Of a stretch of DNA of 64,000 nt, positions 51,294 to 60,525 are shown in pieces; position 1 is the first letter of the stretch, and each line of letters begins with the position of its first letter. The stretch comes from Streptomyces sp. DI166 (lineage in GTDB: Bacteria > Actinomycetota > Actinomycetes > Streptomycetales > Streptomycetaceae), in assembly GCF_900091315.1 (NCBI RefSeq), contig NZ_FLSP01000023.1, positions 33,483 to 97,482 of the forward strand. Reading direction: 5' to 3'. Below the pieces are notes generated by a model. That model ran no database searches. It was not told where the DNA came from and saw only the letters and a list, made by a program, of their open reading frames with translations. Position numbers and translations under genes: made by a program.

Positions 51294-51516
51294 CAGGGGC
51301 CGCCCGCCATGCCCTGGCCCACCGCCCCGATTCCAGGGCGCCCGCGGCACGCGATTTCGGCACGCAGTGCACGGGCAGCAGGCTGAGCCCCCATCCCCCG
51401 GCGGCCACCGCGCCCTCCAGCGCTCCGGCGTCCGGCGCGACGGCGAGCCGCAGCACGGCCCACCACCACAGCGTCCCCAGCCCGAGCGCAGCCCCCCAGC
51501 GCGCTATCCCCGCCAT
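51241..51516 (-). CDS. Small probable membrane protein
   Basis: 91 residues from the ATG at 51514-51516, supported by GGAGGTG with 6-8 nt spacing. One clear membrane segment (WGAALGLGTLWWWAVLRLAVA), then GALEGAVAAGGWGLSLLPVHCVPKS, and a basic Ser/Arg/Ala-rich tail that overlaps the 3' end of the SDR gene by 53 bp on the other strand. It is not a family I recognise. The strong ribosome site and coherent hydrophobic segment argue for a gene; the tail may be untrustworthy. Confidence 0.55.
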   Translation of the reverse strand: MAGIARWGAALGLGTLWWWAVLRLAVAPDAGALEGAVAAGGWGLSLLPVHCVPKSRAAGALESGRWARAWRAAPVTTASPHRRSDAGSGPS

Positions 51517-51636
51517 GACCGCCACCTCCAGCCCGACGCTAGACCGCCGCCCACACCTGCCGGGAGGGCGCATAGGGCGGCACACGGAAGCACCACCGCA
51601 CAGGGCGGCGCACGGATGCACCGCGGAAGGTCACCG

Positions 51637-52107
51637 TCAGCCGTTCTCGGCTTGGAACATCCAATGGTGCTTCTCAAGATCCGCCGTGATGGTGATGAAG
51701 ATGTCCTGGCTGACCGGGTCCGCCTCGGCGGTCGCCGCGACCCGTTCCCGCATCCGGGCGATCACCGCGCCCAGGGCCTGCACCAGGGTGCCCACCGCGT
51801 CCACGTCCTTGACCCAACCGTCGGGCACCGCCCCGATGCCGCTGCCCGCGGCCACCGTCGCCGCCCTGCCATCGGGCGGGACTCCCAGGGCGGAGGCGCG
51901 TTCGGCGACCGTGTCGGAATGCAGCCGGGCGGTGTCCACGACCTCGTCGAGCTGGAGATGCACGGAGCGGAACCGCGGACCGACCACATTCCAGTGGATC
52001 TGCTTGGCCAACAGGGAGAGGTCGACCAGATCGACCAGGGCGCCCTGCAGGGCCTCGGTGACGGTCTTGAGGTCGGCGTCGGACAGCGGGCTCTTCACGA
52101 CGTACAT
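51637..52107 (-). CDS. dps: Dps-family ferritin-like DNA-protecting protein
   Basis: 156 residues from the ATG at 52105-52107 (cggagcatctgg upstream); an upstream ATG at 52144-52146 would add 13 residues. Dps ferroxidase-site residues: LSLLAKQIHWNVVGPRFRSVHLQLDEVVDTARLHSD (His, His, Asp, Glu positions). The C-terminus KHHWMFQAENG is typical of streptomycete Dps. It has no Lys-rich tail on either end, so DNA binding may be weak. Acts in iron storage, oxidative stress and nucleoid compaction. Which of the several Dps paralogues it is cannot be told reliably. Confidence 0.93.
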   Translation of the reverse strand: MYVVKSPLSDADLKTVTEALQGALVDLVDLSLLAKQIHWNVVGPRFRSVHLQLDEVVDTARLHSDTVAERASALGVPPDGRAATVAAGSGIGAVPDGWVKDVDAVGTLVQALGAVIARMRERVAATAEADPVSQDIFITITADLEKHHWMFQAENG

Positions 52108-52250
52108 CCAGATGCTCCGATCGGTGGTGCCGGCCCCGAGTGCCATGCTCCACCATGCACGAAAGCCCCGGCCGTCGCCTCTCCAGCAGTTCGGACAGGC
52201 CCCGACCGGGACTTTCGTATGCAGCGCATGATCAGATCACGCGCCCACAC

Positions 52251-52631
52251 TCACGCGGCGACTACGTCCACCGCTTCCGCGGGCGCCTTGATCGTCACCC
52301 GTTCCGGTGGCACACCGGTCACCGAAACGGAACCCAGCATCGGGCGGACCGACGTGGGTACGGGCTCACTGGGGGTGGCCGCTGCAGACTGGGCCAGCTC
52401 GGCGAGGGCGAGCTCGTCGCTCACTTCCCGCATGAGCTCGGACATCCGTACGTCCAGCGCGTCGCAGATGGCGGAGAGCAGCTCGGAGGAAGCCTCCTTC
52501 TGCCCCCGCTCCACCTCGGAGAGATAGCCGAGCGATACTCGGGCGGACGAGGAGACTTCGCGCAGAGTACGGCCCTGGCGCTGGCGCTGCCGACGCAGCA
52601 CGTCACCCAGCAGGCGACGGAGCAGAATCAT
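52251..52631 (-). CDS. clgR: XRE-family regulator ClgR
   Basis: 126 residues from the ATG at 52629-52631, with GGAGGG 8 nt upstream; the longer frame to 52664 includes that site and is rejected. [53 protein letters not shown]. The C-terminal half ends in AEAVDVVAA, a short non-polar tail as in streptomycete ClgR, whose exposed Ala-Ala end is a degradation signal. ClgR activates clpP1/clpC and lon and is itself ClpP-degraded. It follows cinA by 109 bp. Confidence 0.93.
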   Translation of the reverse strand: MILLRRLLGDVLRRQRQRQGRTLREVSSSARVSLGYLSEVERGQKEASSELLSAICDALDVRMSELMREVSDELALAELAQSAAATPSEPVPTSVRPMLGSVSVTGVPPERVTIKAPAEAVDVVAA

Positions 52632-52740
52632 CGGTGGCTCCCTCCTCGGACCGCGTAGCCGCATCCTTCACGCCCCACCGTACCGCCTCGCGCTGCGGCC
52701 GTGCGGGGAGCGATGTCGTGTTCACTCAGGGCTGCAAACA

Positions 52741-53286
52741 TCAAAACCCCCCGTTCTGTTCCGTATCCTGTGCCCGCTCATTCTCGGTCTGTTCGCTCGC
52801 GAGCTGCTGAAGAAGCAGCGCGAGTACGCTCCGTACACTCTCCATACGAATTTCCGCCCGGTCGCCGTTCAACCGCAGCGAGGACACTTTTCCGCCACCG
52901 GCCGAACCGGAATCGGCCCTGTAGGGGCCGTCCACGGCCAGGAAGACGGTGCCCACGGGCTTTCCGTCCTGCTCCTCGGGACCTGCGACACCGGTGGTCG
53001 CGATGCCCCAGTCGGCGCCCAGCGCCTTGCGCACTCCGGCCGCCATCTGGGCCGCGACCTGCGGGTCCACCGCTCCCTGCCGCTCCAGAAGACCGGCGTC
53101 CACGTCAAGGAGCTGATGCTTGAGCTCCGTGGCGTAGGCGGTCACCGAACCCCGGAAGGCCTTGGACGCCCCAGGTGCCGCTGTGATCTCCGCCGCGACA
53201 AGGCCACCGGTCAGCGACTCCGCGACGGCGAGGGTCTCGCCCCTCACTGTCAGTAGTCGCACCACGTCGGCGGCCGTGGACTTCAC
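52741..53286 (-). CDS. cinA: CinA C-terminal domain / PncC-type NMN amidase
   Basis: 181 residues from a GTG at 53284-53286, overlapping the pgsA stop by 4 nt. The CinA/PncC domain is VVRLLTVRGETLAVAESLTGGLVAAEIT (catalytic Ser in AESLTGG), GSVTAYATELKHQLLDV, and GIATTGVAGPEEQDGKPVGTVFLAV. Only the deamidase domain is present, as usual for the pgsA-cinA pair of actinobacteria. It is predicted to deamidate nicotinamide mononucleotide. The tail is polar. Confidence 0.93.
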   Translation of the reverse strand: MKSTAADVVRLLTVRGETLAVAESLTGGLVAAEITAAPGASKAFRGSVTAYATELKHQLLDVDAGLLERQGAVDPQVAAQMAAGVRKALGADWGIATTGVAGPEEQDGKPVGTVFLAVDGPYRADSGSAGGGKVSSLRLNGDRAEIRMESVRSVLALLLQQLASEQTENERAQDTEQNGGF

Positions 53287-54008
53287 GCTTCCGTCTCCTC
53301 CAACGCGGCCTTGCGCTCGGCGATTCCCCGTCTGCGCAGCACAATGGCCTGTCTTACATAGTCCAGCCCGGTCACCACGGTCAGGACGACCGCCGCACCC
53401 ATCACCCAGAACCGCAGAGTGGCCAGCCATCCCGTCAGCGCCAGGATGTACATGCCGACGGCCACGCCCTGGGTGAGGGTCTTGAGCTTGCCGCCGCGGC
53501 TCGCGGGGATGACGCCGTATCGGATGACCAGAAAACGCAGCAGCGTGATCCCGAGTTCCCGGCCGAGGATCACCGCCGTCACCCACCACGGCAGATCACC
53601 GAGCCAGGACAGACAGATCAGCGCCGCCCCCATGATCGCCTTGTCGGCGATGGGGTCGGCGATCTTCCCGAAGTCGGTGACCAGGTTGTACGTGCGCGCC
53701 AGATGGCCGTCGAACAGGTCGGTGATCATGGCGATGGCGAAGGCCGCCCAGGCGAACGAGCGCCACGCCGGGTCGTAGCCGCCGTCCGCCAGCATCAGCG
53801 CCACGAACGCGGGCACCAGCAGCAGCCGGAGCATGGTCAGCAGGTTGGCGATGTTCCAGACGCTGGCCTGGTTCACGGCCGCCGCCGCGATCTTCCCGCC
53901 CCGGGCCGGCTTCGTGCCCGACGCGTCGGAGGAGGCCGTGCCCGCGGGGGTCGCCTTGGGCGTGGCCTTGGCGGAGCCGCCTGCGGCGGACGCCGGGACT
54001 CCGGTCAT
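53283..54008 (-). CDS. pgsA: CDP-diacylglycerol-glycerol-3-phosphate 3-phosphatidyltransferase
   Basis: 241 residues from the ATG at 54006-54008, overlapping rimO by 4 nt. The CDP-alcohol phosphatidyltransferase signature DG-x2-AR-x8-G-x3-D-x3-D is intact in [27 protein letters not shown]. Five or six TM helices. The N-terminal 45 residues are Ala/Thr/Ser/Pro-rich and probably disordered. Makes phosphatidylglycerophosphate for PG/cardiolipin. It is the middle gene of the coupled rimO-pgsA-cinA unit. Confidence 0.95.
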   Translation of the reverse strand: MTGVPASAAGGSAKATPKATPAGTASSDASGTKPARGGKIAAAAVNQASVWNIANLLTMLRLLLVPAFVALMLADGGYDPAWRSFAWAAFAIAMITDLFDGHLARTYNLVTDFGKIADPIADKAIMGAALICLSWLGDLPWWVTAVILGRELGITLLRFLVIRYGVIPASRGGKLKTLTQGVAVGMYILALTGWLATLRFWVMGAAVVLTVVTGLDYVRQAIVLRRRGIAERKAALEETEA

Positions 54009-55474
54009 CTGGCCCCCTCCTCACCGGTTACGAGCGAGCCGGGCAGCGGCTCGGCCACGAGGTCGACACCCTCGGTGCCCACCACCTTCGCCTCGACCAT
54101 ACGACCGACGCTCAGGTCCTCGCCGCCCGTGAGCAGCACCTGGCCGTCCGTCTCCGGGGCCTGGTGCGCGCCGCGGCCGTACACGCCCTCCTCGTCGACG
54201 GACTCGACGAGCACCCGGACGGTTTCGCCCAGGCGCTCCTCGGCCCGCTGCGAGACGAGCTGCTCGGCCAGCCGGGAGACCCGCGCCAGCCGGTCCGCGA
54301 CCAGGTCGGGGTCCAGCTTGTCCTCGTACGTCGCCGCCTCGGTGCCCTCCTCGTCGGAGTAGCCGAAGACGCCGATGGCGTCCAGGCGCGCGTGGTTGAG
54401 GAAACGCTCCAGCTCGGCCAGGTCCGCCTCGGACTCGCCGGGGAAGCCCACGATGAAGTTGGAGCGCACACCCGCCTGGGGTGCCTTGCTCCGGATGGTG
54501 TCCAGCAGCTCCAGGAAGCGGTCGGTGTCGCCGAAGCGGCGCATCGCGCGCAGCACACCGGGCGCGGAGTGCTGGAAGGAGAGGTCGAAGTAGGGCGCGA
54601 CCTTGGGGGTGGAGGTCAGGACGTCGATCAGTCCGGGGCGCATCTCGGCGGGCTGCAGGTAGCTGACCCGGACCCGCTCGATGCCGTCGACCTCGGCCAG
54701 CTCCGGCAGCAGGGACTCCAGCAGGCGGATGTCGCCGAGGTCCTTGCCGTAGGAGGTGTTGTTCTCGGAGACCAGCATGATCTCCTTGACGCCCTGCTCG
54801 GCCAGCCAGCGCGTCTCGTTCAGCACGTCGCTCGGGCGGCGGGAGATGAAGGAGCCGCGGAAGGACGGGATGGCGCAGAAGGTGCAGCGCCGGTCGCAGC
54901 CGGAGGCGAGCTTCACCGAGGCCACGGGGGCGCCGTCGAGCCGGCGGCGCAGGGGCGCGCGGGGGCCCGAGGCGGGCGCGAGGCCGTCCGGGAGGTCCAC
55001 CGGGGCGTGTCCGGGCAGGGCGACCTCGGCGGCCGATTCCTGCCGCTCGGCCGGGCTGATCGGCAGCAGCTTGCGCCGGTCGCGCGGGGTGTGGGCGGCG
55101 TGGACGCCGCCGCTGAGGATGGTGGTGAGCCGGTCGGAGATGTCGGCGTAGTCGTCGAAGCCGAGCACGCCGTCGGCCTCCGGCAGCGCCTCCGCCAGCT
55201 CCTTGCCGTAGCGCTCGGCCATGCAGCCCACCGCCACGACGGCCTGGGTTCTGCCGTGCCCCTTGAGGTCATTGGCCTCCAGCAGGGCGTCGACGGAGTC
55301 CTTCTTGGCGGCGTCGACGAAACCGCAGGTGTTGACGACAGCGACGTCCGCTTCGGCGGCGTCCTCCACGAGATCCCAGCCGTCCGCCTCCAAACGGCCT
55401 GCGAGCTCTTCCGAGTCCACCTCGTTGCGAGCGCAGCCAAGAGTGACGAGTGCGACGGTACGGCGTTCAGGCAT
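54005..55474 (-). CDS. rimO: Ribosomal protein S12 methylthiotransferase RimO
   Basis: 489 residues from the ATG at 55472-55474 ([23 protein letters not shown]). Methylthiotransferase family: UPF0004 cysteines in [19 protein letters not shown] and [10 protein letters not shown], radical SAM motif [48 protein letters not shown], and a C-terminal TRAM domain. The [11 protein letters not shown] and NTCGF motifs distinguish RimO from MiaB. A Pro/Arg/Leu-rich insertion of about 50 residues precedes the radical-SAM Cys motif, as in other streptomycetes. It overlaps pgsA by 4 nt. Confidence 0.96.
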   Translation of the reverse strand: MPERRTVALVTLGCARNEVDSEELAGRLEADGWDLVEDAAEADVAVVNTCGFVDAAKKDSVDALLEANDLKGHGRTQAVVAVGCMAERYGKELAEALPEADGVLGFDDYADISDRLTTILSGGVHAAHTPRDRRKLLPISPAERQESAAEVALPGHAPVDLPDGLAPASGPRAPLRRRLDGAPVASVKLASGCDRRCTFCAIPSFRGSFISRRPSDVLNETRWLAEQGVKEIMLVSENNTSYGKDLGDIRLLESLLPELAEVDGIERVRVSYLQPAEMRPGLIDVLTSTPKVAPYFDLSFQHSAPGVLRAMRRFGDTDRFLELLDTIRSKAPQAGVRSNFIVGFPGESEADLAELERFLNHARLDAIGVFGYSDEEGTEAATYEDKLDPDLVADRLARVSRLAEQLVSQRAEERLGETVRVLVESVDEEGVYGRGAHQAPETDGQVLLTGGEDLSVGRMVEAKVVGTEGVDLVAEPLPGSLVTGEEGAR

Positions 55475-55512
55475 GGGCTCAAGACTACTTTGTCCGACTG
55501 ACACCCCACGCC

Positions 55513-55544
55513 GATGGGGTTGGCCGATCTCGGCCAACCCCATC
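55513..55544. terminator. Strong hairpin terminator after the RodZ-like gene
   Basis: Perfect 14-bp stem gatggggttggccg (55513-55526) / cggccaaccccatc (55531-55544) with a 4-base loop, starting 16 bp beyond the minus-strand stop at 55561. It separates this gene from rimO. Confidence 0.87.
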
Positions 55545-55560
55545 CATTCGCCCAGTTCGA

Positions 55561-56400
55561 TCAGCCGACCTGCGGGTCGCCCTTGGTGTACGTGAGGCGC
55601 TCCACAGCGCCGCGCTGCCAGTCGTCCTCGATCTTCTTGCCGTTGACGTAGATCTGGAGCGCGCCCGCGTCACCGAGGACGAGGTTGATCTTCTCGCTGT
55701 CCTGGAAGGTCTTGGACTCGCCCTGCTTGAGCAGGCCGTCGAAGAGGAGGCGGCCGTTGTGGTCGTGGGCGGAGATCCAGCTGCGGTCCTCGTCGGCGGT
55801 GACCTTGACCGTCACCTTGTCCTGCGGCGCCGCGGCGATGGCGCTGTCGGTCGGGTCGGGCTTCTGCGACTTCGGCTTCTCGGACTTGGGCTTGGGCTTG
55901 TCCGCGGCGGACTTGGTGGGTGAGGGCGTCGCGCCGTCGGCGACGGACGCGGCTCCGTCGTCACCGCCCTTGAACGCGGTGAAGCCGACGAAGGCGATCA
56001 CGACGACGATCGCCGCGACCATGGCCGCCGTCCAGTTCGGCCCGCGCCGCTCCGGGCGGATGCGCTCCGCCTCGAACAGCGGGGCCGCGGGGGTCGGCGC
56101 CGGACGCCCGCCGTGCTCCTCGTCGTACTGGGCGAGCAGCGGTGCCGGATCGATGCCGACGGCCCTGGCCAGGGTCCGGATGTGCCCGCGCGCGTACACG
56201 TCGCCACCGCACGGGGCGAAGTCGTCCGCCTCGATGGCGTGCACGATGGGCAGCCGGACTCGGGTGGCGTTGCTGACGTCGTCGACGGTCAGGCCGGCGT
56301 TGATGCGCGCCTGCTGGAGCGCACGGCCGACGGAGGGGCGGTCGTCGCCGGAAACGTCTTCGAACGGACGCTCGTCTTCAGGGGAGTTGCCGATGGACAC
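55561..56400 (-). CDS. RodZ-like membrane-anchored HTH protein
   Basis: 279 residues from a GTG at 56398-56400, with AAAGG 7 nt upstream; a GTG at 56425-56427 has no ribosome site. HTH_25-type N-terminal domain ([59 protein letters not shown]), one TM ([21 protein letters not shown]), a Lys/Pro/Ser-rich extracytoplasmic linker and a C-terminal DUF4115-like beta domain ([33 protein letters not shown]). This is the RodZ plan. It is located between ftsK and rimO, as in streptomycetes generally. A role in cell-shape or wall-assembly control is inferred. Confidence 0.88.
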   Translation of the reverse strand: MSIGNSPEDERPFEDVSGDDRPSVGRALQQARINAGLTVDDVSNATRVRLPIVHAIEADDFAPCGGDVYARGHIRTLARAVGIDPAPLLAQYDEEHGGRPAPTPAAPLFEAERIRPERRGPNWTAAMVAAIVVVIAFVGFTAFKGGDDGAASVADGATPSPTKSAADKPKPKSEKPKSQKPDPTDSAIAAAPQDKVTVKVTADEDRSWISAHDHNGRLLFDGLLKQGESKTFQDSEKINLVLGDAGALQIYVNGKKIEDDWQRGAVERLTYTKGDPQVG

Positions 56401-56643
56401 GGGGGCGCCTTTCGAGCGTGTAGCCACCTGTGCTGGAGGTTCAGTCTAGGGGGGGTACGAAAGGGTGGGGCAACCGGGCGGTGGGACTTTGTACGCCATC
56501 GGTATGGCCGGACACACCGATGGCGGGGCGGAAGCTTTCCGCTTCCCTCAACTTGACGTACGGCACAGGGAAACGGTTGCTCAAGGATCCCTTACGGGTG
56601 AGTCACGAACGCGTATCGGGGCCCGTCCCGCGCGGGGTTTCTC

Positions 56644-59364
56644 TCAAGCCTCCCCGCGGATCTGCGCCAGCACGCCGTCCAGCTCGTCAGGTTTCACAAG
56701 AACGTCACGCGCCTTGGAGCCCTCGCTTGGCCCGACGATGTTCCGCGACTCCATCAGGTCCATCAGCCGCCCGGCCTTGGCGAAGCCCACGCGCAGCTTG
56801 CGCTGGAGCATGGACGTCGAGCCGAACTGGGTGGAGACGACCAGCTCGGCCGCCTGGCACAGCAGATCCAGGTCGTCGCCGATGTCCTCGTCGATCTCCT
56901 TCTTCTGCTTGGTCCCGACGACGACGTCGTCCCGGAAGACCGGCGCCATCTGGTCCTTGCAGTGCTGGACGACCGCCGCGACCTCCTCCTCGGTCACGAA
57001 GGCGCCCTGCATACGGACGGGCTTGTTGGCGCCCATCGGCAGGAACAGTCCGTCGCCCTTGCCGATGAGCTTCTCCGCGCCGGGCTGGTCGAGGATGACC
57101 CGCGAGTCGGCGAGCGAGGACGTGGCGAAGGCCAGCCGGGAGGGCACGTTCGCCTTGATCAGACCGGTGACCACATCCACCGACGGCCGCTGGGTGGCGA
57201 GCACCAGATGGATACCGGCCGCGCGCGCCAGCTGCGTGATGCGCACGATGGCGTCCTCGACGTCGCGCGGCGCGACCATCATCAGGTCGGCCAGCTCGTC
57301 GACGATCACCAGCAGGTACGGATACGGCTGCAGCTCCCGTTCGCTGCCCTCGGGCGGCTTGACCTTGCCGTCCCGTATGGCCTGGTTGAAGTCGTCGATG
57401 TGCCGGAAGCCGTACGCCGCCAGGTCGTCGTACCTGAGGTCCATCTCGCGTACGACCCACTGCAGCGCCTCGGCGGCCCGCTTGGGGTTGGTGATGATCG
57501 GCGTGATCAGGTGCGGGATGCCCTCGTAGGCGGTCAGCTCCACGCGCTTGGGGTCGACGAGGACCATCCGGACGTCCTCGGGGGTGGCCCGCACCATGAT
57601 CGAGGTGATCAGGCAGTTGATGCAGGACGACTTGCCGGACCCGGTGGCGCCGGCGACCAGGACGTGCGGCATCTTCGCGAGGTTGGCCATCACATAGCCG
57701 CCCTCGACGTCCTTGCCGAGCGCCACCAGCATCGGGTGGTCGTCCTCGGCCGCCGCGGCGAGGCGCAGCACGTCACCGAGGTTGACCATCTCCCGGTCGG
57801 TATTGGGGATCTCGATGCCCACGGCCGACTTGCCGGGGATCGGCGAGATGATCCGTACGTCGGGACTGGCCACGGCGTACGCGATGTTCTTGGTCAGCGC
57901 GGTGATCCGCTCGACCTTCACGGCCGGGCCCAGCTCCACCTCGTAGCGGGTGACCGTCGGCCCGCGGGTGAAGCCGGTGACGGCGGCGTCCACCTTGAAC
58001 TCGCTGAACACATTGGTCAGGGAGGCCACGACCGCGTCGTTGGCGGCGCTGCGCGCCTTGCCGGGCCCGCCGCGCGTGAGGAGGTCCAGGGAGGGCAGCG
58101 CGTAGGTGATGTCGCCGGAGAGCTGGAGCTGCTCGGCACGGGCCGGCAGATCGGCGGGGGCCTCGGGCGCGGGCTTGGTGAGGTCGGCGACCTCGACCTT
58201 CAGCTTCTCCTGGCGGGCCTTGCCCTGCCGGGGCCGCGCGGCCGGTACGGGCGTGGGAACCGGCGTGGTCTCCTCGCGGTCGCCGACGCTCACGCCCTGG
58301 GTCAGGTCCGCGACGACCGGCGAGGGCGGCATGCCGTGCAGCACCGCGCCGTCGAGGGCGGCAGCGGCGGCCGCGGCGACGTCCACCGCGTCCATGGGGC
58401 GGCTCATGTCGGGCTGGGGCACCGCGGAGCGCCTCGGGCGTCCCCGGCGCCGCGACAGGGCCTCCTGCTCCGCGCTGTCGGGGTCGTACGCCTCGGGCGC
58501 GGAACCGCCGCGGCGCCGTCCCCGCGCGGGCAGCGCCTCGCGCCACTGCTCGTCGTAGCGCTCGTCGTCCTCGCTGTACTCGACGGCTTCCGGGTCGTGC
58601 AGGACGCCGAGCCGCACCCCGAGCTGCCGCAGCCGCTGCGGAATGGCGTTGACCGGCGTGGCGGTGACGACCAGCAGCCCGAACACGGTGAGCAGCACCA
58701 GCAGCGGTACGGCGAGCACCTCGCCCATCGTCGCGGTCAGCGGAGTCGCCGCGCTCCAGCCGATGAGACCGCCGGCGTCCCTTATGGCCTGCATGCCGTC
58801 GCTGCGCGCGGGCGAGCCGCAGCCGATGTGCACCTGGCCGAGGACGCCGATGACGAGCGCCGACAGGCCGATCACGATCCGTCCGTTGGCCTCCGGCTTC
58901 TCCGGGTGCCGGATGAACCGTACGGCGATCACCGCGAGCAGGATCGGCACCAGCAGGTCGAGCCGCCCGAAGGCGCCGGTCACCAGCATCTCGACGAGGT
59001 CGCCGACCGGGCCGCGCAGGTTGGACCAGGTACCCGCGGCGACGATCAGCGCCAGGCCGAGCAGCAGCAGCGCGACGCCGTCCTTGCGGTGGGCCGGGTC
59101 GAGGTTCTTCGCGCCCTGCCCTATCCCGCGGAACACCGCGCCGACGGCGTGCGCCAGCCCGAGCCAGACGGCGCGCACGAGCCGATAGACGCCCCCGGTG
59201 GGGTTGGGGGCCGGCTTGGGTGCGGGCTTCTTCGCCGCGGCCTTCTTGGCGGGCGCCTTCTTCGCCGGCGCCTTTTTCGCGGCGGCCTTCTTCGCCGGAC
59301 CCTTCGCGGGAGCGGCAGCCTTCTTCGCGGGCTGCTTCTTGGCTGCGGAGGGACGTGAGGCCAT
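56644..59364 (-). CDS. ftsK: DNA translocase FtsK/SpoIIIE
   Basis: 906 residues from the ATG at 59362-59364; a longer frame to 59418 is unsupported. Plan: a Lys/Ala/Pro-rich basic tail (residues 3-53, repeated AKKA units), four TM helices (to about 240), a proline/charge-rich linker, then the motor domain with Walker A GATGSGKSS, VRMVLVDPKRVELTAYEGIPHL, LVIVDELADLMMV and ATQRPSVDVVTGLIKANVPSRLAF. The gamma winged-helix that reads KOPS-like sites is at the end (LRVGFAKAGRLMDLMESRNIVGPS). Moves chromosomes through closing septa, mainly in sporulation. It lies downstream of osaB on the same strand. Confidence 0.96.
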   Translation of the reverse strand: MASRPSAAKKQPAKKAAAPAKGPAKKAAAKKAPAKKAPAKKAAAKKPAPKPAPNPTGGVYRLVRAVWLGLAHAVGAVFRGIGQGAKNLDPAHRKDGVALLLLGLALIVAAGTWSNLRGPVGDLVEMLVTGAFGRLDLLVPILLAVIAVRFIRHPEKPEANGRIVIGLSALVIGVLGQVHIGCGSPARSDGMQAIRDAGGLIGWSAATPLTATMGEVLAVPLLVLLTVFGLLVVTATPVNAIPQRLRQLGVRLGVLHDPEAVEYSEDDERYDEQWREALPARGRRRGGSAPEAYDPDSAEQEALSRRRGRPRRSAVPQPDMSRPMDAVDVAAAAAAALDGAVLHGMPPSPVVADLTQGVSVGDREETTPVPTPVPAARPRQGKARQEKLKVEVADLTKPAPEAPADLPARAEQLQLSGDITYALPSLDLLTRGGPGKARSAANDAVVASLTNVFSEFKVDAAVTGFTRGPTVTRYEVELGPAVKVERITALTKNIAYAVASPDVRIISPIPGKSAVGIEIPNTDREMVNLGDVLRLAAAAEDDHPMLVALGKDVEGGYVMANLAKMPHVLVAGATGSGKSSCINCLITSIMVRATPEDVRMVLVDPKRVELTAYEGIPHLITPIITNPKRAAEALQWVVREMDLRYDDLAAYGFRHIDDFNQAIRDGKVKPPEGSERELQPYPYLLVIVDELADLMMVAPRDVEDAIVRITQLARAAGIHLVLATQRPSVDVVTGLIKANVPSRLAFATSSLADSRVILDQPGAEKLIGKGDGLFLPMGANKPVRMQGAFVTEEEVAAVVQHCKDQMAPVFRDDVVVGTKQKKEIDEDIGDDLDLLCQAAELVVSTQFGSTSMLQRKLRVGFAKAGRLMDLMESRNIVGPSEGSKARDVLVKPDELDGVLAQIRGEA

Positions 59365-59460
59365 AGGTGTGAGGTTACCGGTGGAGGCGACAGCGGACAC
59401 GTGTGCCCACTGCTTCACCCGTTCGTGTCGCCGTTACGACAGCAATGAACTGACGCCCGC

Positions 59461-60183
59461 TCATCGGGGCGGCGCCTCCAACACGCCCCGCCGCGAGGTC
59501 AGTTCTGCGAGGGAACCGAGGAGGTGTTCCCCGGCGCCGGGCTCCAACGCGTCCAGCGCGCGCCGCAGTCCGGTGAGTTTGCGCTCCAGATGGGCGGCCG
59601 TGGCCACCGCCGCCGCGTCCGCCGAGTCGTCGTCGAGCTGTTTCGACAGCGCCTCGGCCTGCTCCTCGACCGCCGCGAGCCGCGCCGACAGTTCGGCGAG
59701 CAGCCCCGCGGGCTCCTTGTTGTCGCCGCCCGCGGCCCGCCCGCCGCCACCCTCCAACTGCAGCCGCAGCAGCGCCGCCTGCTCCCTGAGCTGGCAGTTC
59801 TTCATGTACAGCTCGACGAACACGGAGACCTTCGCCCGCAGCACCCACGGGTCGAACGGCTTGGAGATGTAGTCGACCGCGCCCGCGGCGTACCCGCGGA
59901 AGGTGTGGTGAGGCCCGTGGTTGATCGCGGTGAGGAAGATGATCGGGATGTCGCGGGTCCGCTCCCGGCGCTTGATGTGCGCGGCCGTCTCGAAGCCGTC
60001 CATACCCGGCATCTGGACATCCAGCAGGATGACCGCGAAGTCGTCCGTGAGCAGCGCTTTGAGCGCTTCCTCCCCGGACGATGCCCGGACCAGGGTCTGA
60101 TCGAGCGCAGAGAGGATCGCCTCCAGCGCCAGCAGATTCTCCGGCCGGTCATCGACCAGGAGGATCTTGGCCTTCTGCACCAT
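59461..60183 (-). CDS. osaB: Response regulator OsaB
   Basis: 240 residues from the ATG at 60181-60183, with GGAGG upstream; an in-frame frame back to 60354 is ignored. The receiver domain (residues 5-125) has ILLVDDRPEN, phospho-Asp in VILLDVQMPGMDGFE, IIFLTAINHG and YISKPFDPWVLRAKV. The rest (LREQAALLRLQLEGG ... EEQAEALSKQLDDD ... LERKLTGLRRALDAL) is helical, probably coiled coil, with no DNA-binding domain. This matches OsaB, the osmoadaptation regulator partnered with OsaA in S. coelicolor. It lies 342 bp downstream of osaA. Confidence 0.9.
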   Translation of the reverse strand: MVQKAKILLVDDRPENLLALEAILSALDQTLVRASSGEEALKALLTDDFAVILLDVQMPGMDGFETAAHIKRRERTRDIPIIFLTAINHGPHHTFRGYAAGAVDYISKPFDPWVLRAKVSVFVELYMKNCQLREQAALLRLQLEGGGGRAAGGDNKEPAGLLAELSARLAAVEEQAEALSKQLDDDSADAAAVATAAHLERKLTGLRRALDALEPGAGEHLLGSLAELTSRRGVLEAPPR

Positions 60184-60525
60184 GGCCCGCCCTCCTCGCC
60201 CCGGCATGGGGCCTCCCCTGTCCGCAGGACTTGGGTAGGCACCGGCGGGTGCCGTCCCAGCGGACGACTCCCTTGCGTCGCCCGTCCTCGTGCCGGTCAT
60301 GGTAGCCGCACCCCGCCTGTCGCCACACCCTGTCACCGCGATGTCACTGTGCACGTAGCAGAAACGCGGTGGGAGACCAGAAGGTTCCCCGAATCCCGCA
60401 CTTCTACACGGATTCGAGCACAGTGCGTCAGCAACTCCGTGCGAACACGGTAGGTTCCCGACCGGTCCCGGCCCAGTGCGTACACCGGGCCGGTACGAAC
60501 CCCGTACCGGCCCCGACCGTTCCCG
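60184..60525. promoter_or_regulatory. osaA-osaB intergenic region
   Basis: 342 bp. Near osaA lies its terminator (60487-60513). The osaB-proximal part carries an AT-richer stretch (60355-60460: agaaacgcggtgggag..., acttctacacggattcgagcacagtgcg) and should hold an osaB promoter, consistent with independent osaB expression. No gene is seen. Confidence 0.6.
60487..60513 (-). terminator. osaA terminator
   Basis: 11-bp stem gggccggtacg (60487-60497) / cgtaccggccc (60503-60513), 5-base loop, 13 bp beyond the osaA stop on the minus strand. Confidence 0.78.

Noticed and set aside
52785..52810. Possible ClgR operator (gttcgctcgcgag) upstream of clgR
   Set aside because: It lies inside cinA coding sequence and does not match the CGC-YNANR-GCG core of known ClgR sites.
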